In this document: positions 56,688-64,000 of the stretch, piece by piece
How the letters are laid out: every line of letters begins with the position of its first letter
How positions within the stretch are numbered: the first letter of the stretch is position 1
Origin: a virus
Reading direction: 5' to 3' (one strand)
Virus record (IMG/VR): IMGVR_UViG_3300047409_000726
Span: 16,265 to 80,264 of that record
Length of the DNA: 64,000 nt
Made by a program: the position numbers and the translations under genes
The notes under the pieces: model-generated
Database searches by the model: none
What the model saw: the letters and a program-made list of their open reading frames with translations, nothing else
What the model was told of the DNA's origin: nothing

Positions 56688-58247
56688 ATGCTGTATCGAG
56701 TGAAAACCGGCGAGACCCCCGCGATCATCGCGCGCACGTACGGCGTGCCGTTCGATGCACTCATCAACGCCAACCCGAGGAAGCCAACGACCATCGTTTC
56801 CAACGGACGCGGCCCTGTCCGTACTTGGCGGGAGCTTTTGGTGAACGAGGAGATCATCGTTCCGGTTGGCGGACTCGTTGGCGCTCCCGCAGACGACGTC
56901 GTGAGCATTCTCGTTTCGGCGGGCGGTCCGTGTCTCAAAGCAAACGCGGGCTACGTCTGCCAGATCCAGAGCATCCTCGGGCTCAAGGTCGACGGAAAGT
57001 GGGGAAACGACACCGCGGCTGCGGTTCGCGCTCTCGTACCGGGCGCGCCAGGCGCGTGCTCTCCGACGCCGAGCTGGTGGGTGAGAGGTGTGAGCGCATG
57101 TCCCGCGGGCGCCGTCGCTCCGTCGCCCGCGCCTGCTCCGTCGTCCGGCCTCTCCTCGGCGGCAAACGCGGCGCTCGCTGCGCTCAACGCGGATTCGAAC
57201 TACTGCGCAAGCGTCTCGAGAGTCGGATCGGCCGTCAACAGCGCTATCCACAACTTCAAAGCGGCGTGGAACGCTTCGCATCCGTCAACTCCTGTTCCGA
57301 TCGGCACCGGCAAGTACGAGCCGTCCGTTGCAGATGCGCTCTCGACAGCGCTCGGCGGGCTTCCCGTGCCCCCCGGTTGCGGCGCCACGCCTGCGCCTTC
57401 GCCGACTCCGATCGTCACGCCAACACCGACGCCCGCTCCGCGCGGAGCCGTTCCGTCCGCCGTGCTCGCGCTCCTAGGAATCAATCCGTGCGATCCGTCA
57501 AGCGCATCGGACGTGTGCGCGGCTCAGCGCGCGCTCGGTGTGTCTCCAGACGGAAAGTACGGAGTGGACACGGCGACAGCCGCACGTCGAGTGCTCCCGG
57601 AAGCGCCCCCTGGGTGCTCGCCTCGCCCCTCGTGGTGGGCGCCAAAGGGCCAAACGAATTGCGGAGGCGCAGCCGTACCTCCGCCGCAACCGGCACCGAT
57701 CCCGCCGCCGGCTCCGACACCTGGGCCCGCGCCCACGCCGTCACCTACAGCAGCGGCCCCGGCAGCCGTCTTGATGCTCGCCACGATCAATCCCTGCTTG
57801 CAGGCGAACGTCGAAGTGGTCCGGAACGCGCAACGCGCGCTCGGTCTCACACCGGATGGCAAGTACGGAAACGATACGATGAGCGCCGCTCGCCGGCTCG
57901 GCGTGAGTGTGCCGGCGGCTTGTAGCCCCGCGCCCATGTGGTGGGGCGCGAAGGGTGTACCAGCGCCGCCCGGACCGCCGGCACCTGTTCCGGGTCCGAC
58001 GCCAGGCCCTTCTCCGGCACCGGGTCCGATCGTCCAGACAGAGAAGAAGATCTCGACTGGCGCAATCGTCGCGGGCGCGATCGGCGTCGCGGCGCTCGTC
58101 GGGCTTACCGTCGTCGCACTGTCCGGCAAGAAGAAGCATCACCGCCGTACGCGCAAAGGCGCGCACAGGCCGAAGCGGAAATCGCACGGGCATCACCACA
58201 AGCCGCATCACAAGGCCCATCGCAAATCGAAACGGAGAAGCAGATGA
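56688..58247 (+). CDS. LysM plus triple peptidoglycan-binding protein with TM and His/Lys/Arg tail
   Basis: 519 aa. LysM (LYRVKTGETPAIIARTYGVP, 1-60). Three PG_binding_1-like units, ILGLKVDGKWGNDTAAAVRA, ALGVSPDGKYGVDTATAARR and ALGLTPDGKYGNDTMSAARR, each followed by CSPxPxWW, joined by Pro/Ala linkers. Then ISTGAIVAGAIGVAALVGLT as transmembrane helix and a 45-residue tail of Lys, His and Arg. A membrane-anchored wall-binding protein; the tail may touch nucleic acid. Confidence 0.82.
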   Translation: MLYRVKTGETPAIIARTYGVPFDALINANPRKPTTIVSNGRGPVRTWRELLVNEEIIVPVGGLVGAPADDVVSILVSAGGPCLKANAGYVCQIQSILGLKVDGKWGNDTAAAVRALVPGAPGACSPTPSWWVRGVSACPAGAVAPSPAPAPSSGLSSAANAALAALNADSNYCASVSRVGSAVNSAIHNFKAAWNASHPSTPVPIGTGKYEPSVADALSTALGGLPVPPGCGATPAPSPTPIVTPTPTPAPRGAVPSAVLALLGINPCDPSSASDVCAAQRALGVSPDGKYGVDTATAARRVLPEAPPGCSPRPSWWAPKGQTNCGGAAVPPPQPAPIPPPAPTPGPAPTPSPTAAAPAAVLMLATINPCLQANVEVVRNAQRALGLTPDGKYGNDTMSAARRLGVSVPAACSPAPMWWGAKGVPAPPGPPAPVPGPTPGPSPAPGPIVQTEKKISTGAIVAGAIGVAALVGLTVVALSGKKKHHRRTRKGAHRPKRKSHGHHHKPHHKAHRKSKRRSR

Positions 58248-58774
58248 CCGAATTCGTTGGACGCGGACCGGGCGGACGCCCCTACTCTTACGTGGAAACA
58301 CCGAAGGGCGGCGGCTTGGGGGCGCTCGCGCGAAACTTCGCTGTAGGACCGGCAGAAGGTACCGCCGTAACTACCGGCGGCGTCCAAATCCCCTGGGGTA
58401 CGACGGACGTGCCCGGATTCACTTTCGCGGACGTACCGATCACCCCGAGGGTCTCTGGAATCGTTCGCGTTACTGCTGTGGTTTGCGTCGCGAACAGTAC
58501 ATCAAACCCGGCCACGCTTATCGTCGAAGTCCAAGTAGACGGAGTGACACAAATTCGACCTCTGCACGAAGAGGTCACAGTGCCGTTCACCAACGGTGGC
58601 GAAGAAACTAGCGGGTTCGCAGCGGTTCCAATCGAGACCGAGATTCTCGGGTTAGTGCTGGGAACCGCAGTGAACATACAAATCAAAGTAACGGCGCTCA
58701 CAGCCGACGCTCTCACGCTAACCACGAACAACTCGTCGATCGAAGTACAGGAAGTGCTCCCCTCAACCGGCTGA
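58244..58774 (+). CDS. Tagged jelly-roll-like surface protein A (176 aa)
   Basis: ATGA overlap. Tag MTEFVGRGPGGRPYSYVETP, then LARNFAVGP, TTGGVQIPW and a beta-sandwich body (VPITPRVSGIVRVTAVVCVA, VNIQIKVTALTADALTLTTN). Paralogue of 59036 and 59547. Likely trimeric surface knob or fibre. Confidence 0.72.
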   Translation: MTEFVGRGPGGRPYSYVETPKGGGLGALARNFAVGPAEGTAVTTGGVQIPWGTTDVPGFTFADVPITPRVSGIVRVTAVVCVANSTSNPATLIVEVQVDGVTQIRPLHEEVTVPFTNGGEETSGFAAVPIETEILGLVLGTAVNIQIKVTALTADALTLTTNNSSIEVQEVLPSTG

Positions 58775-58785
58775 AGAGAATCAAA

Positions 58786-59034
58786 ATGCAGGTCGTCATC
58801 CCGAAAGAAAAGCTCGAGGCTCTCAAAGCCTGCGACGCTTACATCAAATCACCGGAGTGGAACGGCGAAGCGCTCGTCTACTCCGACTGGGACGCGACGG
58901 TGCGACGTCTGATGTCTACCGGACCTGGGATCACCTTTCTCGGATATCTGGTCAAGAACGAGCTCGTGCCGATGACCAAGGAAGAGTTCAGGCAGGCGCG
59001 AGTGACGCACATTTTCAAGAACGAGGAGCGCTAA
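58786..59034 (+). CDS. Small protein between tagged paralogues (82 aa)
   Basis: Helical (KEKLEALKACDAYIKSPEWN, VRRLMSTGPGITFLGYLVKN). Unknown; possibly a chaperone for the neighbouring surface proteins. Its stop is adjacent to ATG 59036. Confidence 0.62.
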   Translation: MQVVIPKEKLEALKACDAYIKSPEWNGEALVYSDWDATVRRLMSTGPGITFLGYLVKNELVPMTKEEFRQARVTHIFKNEER

Positions 59035-59035
59035 C

Positions 59036-59542
59036 ATGGGCGAGTTCAGAATCGGACGCAGGTTCGCACAGCACACCTACCCCGACACACCAAGAGGGGG
59101 AGGGGCGCTGGCGTTCGCGCGAAACTTCGCGATGGGTCCGGCTACGCCCACCACCATCACGACCGGCGGCGTTCAGGTTCCGTGGGATTTCATCGAAAGC
59201 GGTGCCCCCTCCGGCGTCAACGTGCCGATCACACCGCGTGTCACCGGGCGAATGCTCTTCTCCGGCGTCGTTCAGGTCACGAACAACGACGACGCGCCTG
59301 TGACCGTACAGGTGCAGATTCAAGTGAACGATGCCACGGCACTCGTTCCACTTGTTCAAGAGACGGTCGACGCGAACGGCGAAGCAGCTATCGCTTTCGA
59401 GATTATGTACATCGCGTCGCTTCCGGTCGGCGTCACCGCTCAGATCCAATTACTGGTCACGTCTACAGCAGACGTCGACGTCGTTTTGAGCACGGACAAC
59501 TCAACGCTAGAAATCGAAGAAAAATCGTTCGCGACCGGGTGA
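59036..59542 (+). CDS. Tagged jelly-roll-like surface protein B (168 aa)
   Basis: Tag MGEFRIGRRFAQHTYPDTPR, LARNFAMGP-type segment (FARNFAMGP), TTGGVQVPWDFIESG, then VPITPRVTGRMLFSGVVQVT and STDNSTLEIEEKSF. Strongly similar to 59547-60059. Confidence 0.74.
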   Translation: MGEFRIGRRFAQHTYPDTPRGGGALAFARNFAMGPATPTTITTGGVQVPWDFIESGAPSGVNVPITPRVTGRMLFSGVVQVTNNDDAPVTVQVQIQVNDATALVPLVQETVDANGEAAIAFEIMYIASLPVGVTAQIQLLVTSTADVDVVLSTDNSTLEIEEKSFATG

Positions 59543-59546
59543 ACCC

Positions 59547-60059
59547 ATGGGTGAATTCAGAATCGGCCGCAAATACGCGCACCACTTCTACCCGGACACA
59601 CCACGGGGAGCGGGAGCGCTGTCGCTTGCGCGAAATTTCGCGATGGGCCCTGGGGATGCAACCGACGTCGTCACGTCCGGTGACGGTGGCACTCAGATCC
59701 CTTGGGATTTCATCGAGAGTGATGCCGCCCTAGGCGTCGACGCGCCGATCACCCCAAGAGTCACTGGGCAAATCCTTTTCAAAGGCGTGATCGTTTTCAA
59801 AAACAACTCACTGTCTCCGGTAAACGTGACGGCGCAAGTCGAGGTGAACGACTTGGCAATAGCGCCTCCGGTCGTTGAAGAGACAGTCGCAGCAAACGGG
59901 TTGGCCGCCGTACCTTTCGAAGTGCTCATCGATACCCCACTCGCCCTCGGCGTCACAGCGAACATACAAGTCATCGTGACCGCGTCGATAAACGATGCGA
60001 TCACGCTTACCGTGGACAGTTCGACCATCGAAATCGAAGAAGTTCCGTTTGCGGCGTGA
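59547..60059 (+). CDS. Tagged jelly-roll-like surface protein C (170 aa)
   Basis: Tag MGEFRIGRKYAHHFYPDTPR, LARNFAMGP, IPWDFIESD, then APITPRVTGQILFKGVIVFK and TVDSSTIEIEEVPF. Third of the paralogous set; duplicated tandem array of surface proteins. Confidence 0.74.
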   Translation: MGEFRIGRKYAHHFYPDTPRGAGALSLARNFAMGPGDATDVVTSGDGGTQIPWDFIESDAALGVDAPITPRVTGQILFKGVIVFKNNSLSPVNVTAQVEVNDLAIAPPVVEETVAANGLAAVPFEVLIDTPLALGVTANIQVIVTASINDAITLTVDSSTIEIEEVPFAA

Positions 60060-60077
60060 TGCAAAGGAAACTCGTCA

Positions 60078-60269
60078 ATGCCCAAGAAAATTCACCAGGA
60101 GACGATGTGCTGCGGTAGCAAGCGGTGTCCGACGGTGACGTTGTTCGATGACGGTTCGATGGAGATCTTCGACAACGACGCGCAGAAGAACTCCGTCGGA
60201 AACATCAAGCTCGACCCCGATCAAGTTTCGAGACTCGTCGAGCTTGCGAACAAAAAATCGGCAGAATGA
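60078..60269 (+). CDS. Small Cys-containing protein (63 aa)
   Basis: ETMCCGSKRCPTVTLFDDGS, then GNIKLDPDQVSRLVELANKK. Three cysteines near the start. Unknown. Confidence 0.63.
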   Translation: MPKKIHQETMCCGSKRCPTVTLFDDGSMEIFDNDAQKNSVGNIKLDPDQVSRLVELANKKSAE

Positions 60270-60272
60270 TCC

Positions 60273-60902
60273 ATGAAAACCACAGGCAGAAAATCGCAAG
60301 AGGTCTACCCGGAAAGATCACCCGGAGCTTCGGGATCTGGCGCGCTCGTACGCGTCGGTTACGACGGCACGACCGAAGAGTTCGAAATCGAATCGGGTAA
60401 CGCATACCTCCCGCGAAACGCCGCACTCGATCCGCTCCAGGTGACGTTCCCCTCGTTCACGCTCGGAGACACGCTCGAGGTCGATTTCAGGCTGAACGGC
60501 TCTGTTTCTGCAGAAGAGCCGACCACTGCTCAAATCAACACACAAATCGTGGTGAGTTTGGACGGCGGCGTGACGTTCTACACGCTCACGCCTTCGGACT
60601 CGGCGGTCGGCGTCACCACCGACAGCGGAGCAGACAACGTCATCCTTCTCAGAAGCCTCGATTCTATCCAGATCGTCAATCCAATGCCGGTCGTCGTGAA
60701 CGGCGTTCCGAGCACCATTCCGGTCACGTCTCCGCCCATCGTGCGTGTCATCTACCAGTACGCCGATGACACCATGGTCGTTTTGGTCAACGGCGGCACG
60801 GACGAGCTCACGCTACCGGGCGCTATTCTGAAGTGCAGCGAGCTCTTGGCTGCGTCCGTGTTCCAGGGCCCGCTCGGACAGCTCGCGATCGCCATCGCCT
60901 GA
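60273..60902 (+). CDS. Tagged beta-rich surface protein (209 aa)
   Basis: Diverged tag MKTTGRKSQEVYPERSPGAS, then beta-rich (LQVTFPSFTLGDTLEVDFRL, QIVVSLDGGVTFYTLTPSDS, AIVR-like strand IVRVIYQYADDTMVV). No known fold by eye. Confidence 0.68.
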   Translation: MKTTGRKSQEVYPERSPGASGSGALVRVGYDGTTEEFEIESGNAYLPRNAALDPLQVTFPSFTLGDTLEVDFRLNGSVSAEEPTTAQINTQIVVSLDGGVTFYTLTPSDSAVGVTTDSGADNVILLRSLDSIQIVNPMPVVVNGVPSTIPVTSPPIVRVIYQYADDTMVVLVNGGTDELTLPGAILKCSELLAASVFQGPLGQLAIAIA

Positions 60903-60913
60903 AAGGTCACCAA

Positions 60914-61477
60914 ATGAAACTCATCGGCAGAGGCAGATACGCGACAGAGGCTTACCCGGGAGGATCCTCGGCGGCGGGCGCCGCTTCAGCAGCGCTGCGC
61001 AACCGAAACGTCGCTCTTCCAGGCGCGCTTGCAGTTCCGTTCACGCCCACCAACGCTGTGCTCGCGGCCGTCTTGTTCACACCAAGCGTCAGCGGCGTCA
61101 TTCAAATAGCTGCCTCGGCTTTAGTGGAGAACGGAACAGACGCCGAAACCTACCTGATTGGCATGGAAGTGATACCAGGTACCGGGCTCACCGTTACAGG
61201 CGGCGACATGACCGTCGATGGCTGGGTAGTAGGTACCACATCAGCTCCGGTAGTAGGCGGCGTCACGGGATCGCCTGTGATGGCGCTAGAGGATTTAACG
61301 GCACCGCTCCTCAGTGGTGCAAGCGCAGCGCTGTCGGTATTCGGTATTTCCGACAACGTGTCTCCGTTGCCACTCGGGGTGCCTGTAGTGATCGTCGTCA
61401 TACTAGGCGAGGTTGGTAGCGGCCACGCGATAGCTCAACTTGCGGTTACGAACCTCTCGGTAATGGAACTCCCGTAA
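60914..61477 (+). CDS. Tagged beta-rich surface protein (187 aa)
   Basis: ATG 60914. Tag [19 protein letters not shown], then FTPSVSGVIQIAASALVENG, GVPVVIVVILGEVGSGHAIA and VTNLSVMELP. The V.FTPSVSG strand resembles PITPRVSG of the paralogues 58244-60059. Confidence 0.7.
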   Translation: MKLIGRGRYATEAYPGGSSAAGAASAALRNRNVALPGALAVPFTPTNAVLAAVLFTPSVSGVIQIAASALVENGTDAETYLIGMEVIPGTGLTVTGGDMTVDGWVVGTTSAPVVGGVTGSPVMALEDLTAPLLSGASAALSVFGISDNVSPLPLGVPVVIVVILGEVGSGHAIAQLAVTNLSVMELP

Positions 61478-61481
61478 GTAG

Positions 61482-61766
61482 ATGAATGACCTGCTCCTCA
61501 CTCTTGCCCTCATCGGCGCGACGCTCATCGTCACGCGCGGGACGATTTTTCGTCTACTTCGACGTATCTGGCCAGAGTTTCTCGAGTGCCCGCTCTGTGT
61601 CGGTTTCTGGATCGGCGCGGCAGCAGGCGGAAGCAGTGTCGTGTCGCTCGGCAACGGGAAAATTCTCGACGCCTTCATCGTCGGTTGCGCAACGAGTTTT
61701 CTCTCGATGCTCGCCAACGCTGTGTTGATCAAATTGCTCGACGACAACGAACCCGTCGGGCCGTAG
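61482..61766 (+). CDS. Small membrane protein of DUF1360-like type (94 aa)
   Basis: LLLTLALIGATLIVTRGTIF, ECPLCVGFWIGAAAGGSSVV and VGCATSFLSMLANAVLIKLL: three hydrophobic helices with the ECPxCxGFW signature known from small phage and Bacillus membrane proteins. Function unknown. Confidence 0.75.
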   Translation: MNDLLLTLALIGATLIVTRGTIFRLLRRIWPEFLECPLCVGFWIGAAAGGSSVVSLGNGKILDAFIVGCATSFLSMLANAVLIKLLDDNEPVGP

Positions 61767-61793
61767 ACCCCGAAAGAGGAAGAGAGACATCCC

Positions 61794-63014
61794 ATGGGTA
61801 ACGTTATAGGTAGAGGTCGATACGCGCGTGATACATACCCGGGACCCCCGGCAGCGCCCGCTACTGTCGACGACAGAATCGACGTGCTCACGGCGATTCT
61901 GGAACACAACGTACAGCTTCAAGGTGACGCCACGCAAGTGAGCGGCAGCGTCGTCGCGCTCGACTCGCCGCTTTACACGTTGGTCCCCGGGGTCACTGTC
62001 TTCCCGGGATCTCCGACCGTAGAAGTGACCGGAAGCATAACGGTGCACGGCACTCCTGGCTCGAACGTGCTCTTCGAGCTCGTGCGGGATCGCGGAAGTG
62101 AAGGAGAACTGGTACTCACGCATCAAGATGCCACGATCAGCGGCGCTGCTGGCGATCTGGCGACCATCACGCTCGTGTCGCTAGACGTAAACCTAGAAAA
62201 GGGCTCGACACACACGTGGTCCATACGCGCAACAGGTGCAGCGGCGATCACCTCTCCCGATCCGGCACTCATCCTGGTCGAACAAAAGCCGTCCGGAACC
62301 GCAGTCGTCATTCCTACCCCGCCAACACAAGCGGTTGAGCTGAACACAGCGGCCGACTTCGCTGCATTCGGCGGAACCGGCATCACGACGACGGGCGGCT
62401 CAAGCATCGACGGAGACATCGGCGTGAGTCCCGCCGTCACGTCCGCCGCCATCACGGGCTTCGCACTCGTGCTCGACGGCTCCGGGCAATTCTCTACGTC
62501 CTCGCAGGTGCACCCTAGCGTACCCACGGGACAGCTCGGACACGTATTCGCGTTCAACTACGCGGTGCCTACGCCCGCAAAGGTCAATCAGGCGAACCTC
62601 GACATGATCACGGCGTACAACGACGCCGCTGGGCGCCCTGCGGACACGACAGCGGCAGGCGGTGACATCAGCGCCGACTCGCCGCTCGCAGCAGGGGCGG
62701 TCTACCGCTACACCGGAGCGTCCAGCGTTACGGCAGGAGCTCTGACACTGAACGGCGGACCCACCGACGTCATCATCATTCAAGTGGCCGGTGCGCTCGA
62801 CATTCACCAAGACATTCTGCTCACGGGCGGATTGCTTCCAGAGAACGTCTTCTTCGTTGCGGCAGGACAGGTCACCATCTTCGGCGGCATCACGGTCAAC
62901 GGAGAGTTCTTGGGCCAAACCGGCATCGCCATGCAAGCAGGCACGACACTCAACGGTCGAGCACTCGCTCAGACCGCAGTCACGCTCATCAACAACACGA
63001 TCGTTGAGGCGTGA
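61794..63014 (+). CDS. Tagged surface protein with ice-binding-like (DUF3494) domain
   Basis: 406 aa. Tag MGNVIGRGRYARDTYPGPP, a beta sandwich (residues 25-175), then residues about 185-406 matching the DUF3494/IBP beta-solenoid: ELNTAADFAAFGGTGITTTG, SSIDGDIGVSPAVTSAAITG, ITAYNDAAGRP, AGALTLNGGPTDVIIIQVAG, PENVFFVAAGQVTIFGGITV, QAGTTLNGRALAQTAVTLIN. Known members bind ice or act as adhesins. Here it is probably a rigid receptor-binding or adhesive fibre. Confidence 0.83.
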   Translation: MGNVIGRGRYARDTYPGPPAAPATVDDRIDVLTAILEHNVQLQGDATQVSGSVVALDSPLYTLVPGVTVFPGSPTVEVTGSITVHGTPGSNVLFELVRDRGSEGELVLTHQDATISGAAGDLATITLVSLDVNLEKGSTHTWSIRATGAAAITSPDPALILVEQKPSGTAVVIPTPPTQAVELNTAADFAAFGGTGITTTGGSSIDGDIGVSPAVTSAAITGFALVLDGSGQFSTSSQVHPSVPTGQLGHVFAFNYAVPTPAKVNQANLDMITAYNDAAGRPADTTAAGGDISADSPLAAGAVYRYTGASSVTAGALTLNGGPTDVIIIQVAGALDIHQDILLTGGLLPENVFFVAAGQVTIFGGITVNGEFLGQTGIAMQAGTTLNGRALAQTAVTLINNTIVEA

Positions 63015-63037
63015 AAAGACTGAAAGCGTAACAAACC

Positions 63038-63925
63038 ATGTCTAAAATCATTGGAAGAGGACGTTACGCGACCGATACGTACCCGCAACCGTCTTTCGGA
63101 TCTGGATCTGGCACCGGTACGACGGGCTCAACGGGCCCAACCGGTCTACAAGGAGTCGGGATCGGATTAACGGGGCCGACAGGGCCAACAGGACGAACCG
63201 GAGCAAGCGGCCCCACTGGTGTCGCCGGAGCTGCAACGAACACCGGTGCGACCGGTGTAACGGGACCGAGCGGGCCCAGCGGGAGCACCGGAGCAACAGG
63301 ACCTACTGGCCCCACCGGCGTTTCTGGTTCTGCAACCAACACCGGCGCCACAGGCCCAACGGGATCAAGTGGTCCTACTGGTACCGCTGGTGGTGCAGCC
63401 AACACCGGCGCCACAGGTCCGACTGGACCAAGCCCAGGATCAACCGGACCGACAGGAAGCACGGGACCGACAGGATCGACGGGCAGCACGGGCCCAACAG
63501 GCTCAACAGGCCCGACAGGGCGAACCGGATCAACGGGACCCACCGGTGCGGCATCGACAGTCACGGGACCCACAGGTCCAACGGTTTTTGCGACAGAGAC
63601 GCGCGCCAACAAAAACATGGCTGCGTCTACGACGGTCAATGACGGCGATCTCGCTTGCGCCACGGCCGTCGCGTTCACTCCCGCCGCCTCTTCTACGAAC
63701 GGCGGCTACATAGGCGTCGGCATAAACCCTGCGTTCCCGTACAACGTCGGCGACGGAACGAAAGTAAACGTCGACTGCTACTTCTCCGGTGACGCCGGAG
63801 CTACAGCGCGCTCGCTGAAAGACGTCATCGCGGGAGATTTGCTGTTTTGGAATCAGAGCGTTGCCGGGTTCAACCTGGACGCAGCCACCGACGTGGTCAG
63901 TTTCTTCTATTCGGTAATCGTGTAA
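63038..63925 (+). CDS. Tagged collagen-like fibre protein (295 aa)
   Basis: Tag [19 protein letters not shown]. Residues about 25-185 are Gly-X-Y repeats, mostly GPTGxTG, with NTGATG interruptions. The C-terminal 105 residues form a globular trimer-type domain ([60 protein letters not shown]), like the knob of bacterial collagen-like proteins. Long thin fibre, likely for adsorption. Confidence 0.85.
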   Translation: MSKIIGRGRYATDTYPQPSFGSGSGTGTTGSTGPTGLQGVGIGLTGPTGPTGRTGASGPTGVAGAATNTGATGVTGPSGPSGSTGATGPTGPTGVSGSATNTGATGPTGSSGPTGTAGGAANTGATGPTGPSPGSTGPTGSTGPTGSTGSTGPTGSTGPTGRTGSTGPTGAASTVTGPTGPTVFATETRANKNMAASTTVNDGDLACATAVAFTPAASSTNGGYIGVGINPAFPYNVGDGTKVNVDCYFSGDAGATARSLKDVIAGDLLFWNQSVAGFNLDAATDVVSFFYSVIV

Positions 63926-63929
63926 AAAA

Positions 63930-64000
63930 GTGGCTTCTATCCAGCCGAAGCAAATCCGCGCATCCCGACTGAAACAAGTCGGGGTGGCGGCCGGCATGAT
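63930..64000 (+). CDS. N-terminus of next virion-region gene (partial)
   Basis: GTG 63930, five bases after the collagen-like stop, open to the window edge. MASIQPKQIRASRLKQVGVA looks like a normal protein start without the IGRGRYA tag. Could be another surface protein; too short to say. Confidence 0.45.
   Translation, partial: MASIQPKQIRASRLKQVGVAAGM

Noticed and set aside
55880-57925. 681-aa plus-strand ORF in a second frame
   Set aside because: Arg/Ser/His-rich shadow over 55941-56660 and 56688-58247, which have clear domains and coupled starts.

Overview
The window is a gene-dense, high-GC stretch of a large double-stranded DNA bacteriophage or virus genome, or a prophage-like copy of one. 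Evidence: phage-type nucleotide and replication genes (ThyX, dNMP kinase, MazG-like, dCMP deaminase, family A DNA polymerase, prim-pol primase, two SF2 helicases, RuvC-like resolvase, Dam methylase), lysozymes, HNH endonucleases, many tiny zinc-ribbon and helix-turn-helix proteins, and a long structural operon. Neighbouring genes overlap by the four bases ATGA or GTGA (rarely TTGA or CTGA) at dozens of junctions, so translation is coupled over very long transcripts. A lipoprotein with a Gly/Thr-rich spacer (38250-38909) resembles surface lipoproteins of myxobacteria, so a Myxococcota host is a reasonable but unproven guess. I see no tRNA, rRNA or CRISPR array.

Layout. 1-6223 (mostly minus): end of a 2OG-Fe(II) oxygenase, thyX, dNMP kinase, MazG-like protein, PD-(D/E)XK nuclease and primase-helicase, with an AT-rich inverted-repeat region (2967-3264) that could be an origin. 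6412-15594 (plus): replication and recombination: Cas4/RecB-like nuclease, a helicase ending in nine tandem zinc ribbons, SNF2-like helicase, SSB-like protein, PolA, RuvC-like. 15591-23833 (plus): small early-type genes, with a duplicated cassette (DUF4406-like plus ribbon-helix-helix), MazG and dCMP deaminase. 23681-26434 (minus): small genes, a non-coding repeat region and a rhomboid protease, divergent from 26557-30008 (plus), which holds regulators and a lysis block. 29999-35163 (minus): accessory proteins. 35267-38909 (plus): small regulators, two adenine methylases, lipoprotein. 38906-42753 (mixed): GH25 lysozyme and small membrane proteins. 42839-64000 (plus): RHH regulator, GroES-like protein, JAMM/RadC-like protein, then the structural operon.

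The structural operon is the most unusual part. No terminase, portal, HK97-type capsid, tape-measure or tail gene is recognisable. Instead there are: (i) four proteins with the same C-terminal signal (LSTG, a Gly/Ala-rich transmembrane helix, YLATR or a variant, then a polybasic end), two of them with LysM or peptidoglycan-binding modules; (ii) seven proteins sharing an N-terminal tag close to [12 protein letters not shown], fused to different bodies (jelly-roll-like paralogues, an ice-binding DUF3494-like domain, a collagen-like rod); (iii) an arginine-rich protamine-like membrane protein; (iv) a transglutaminase-like enzyme interrupted by an intein exactly at its catalytic cysteine; (v) two or three beta-rich proteins, with strong ribosome sites and hairpins, that are the best capsid candidates. 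A phage rhomboid protease elsewhere in the window could act on the transmembrane signals. Together this suggests a virion with a membrane component and a plug-in system for surface fibres. That is an inference, to be tested on the rest of the genome and by structure prediction.
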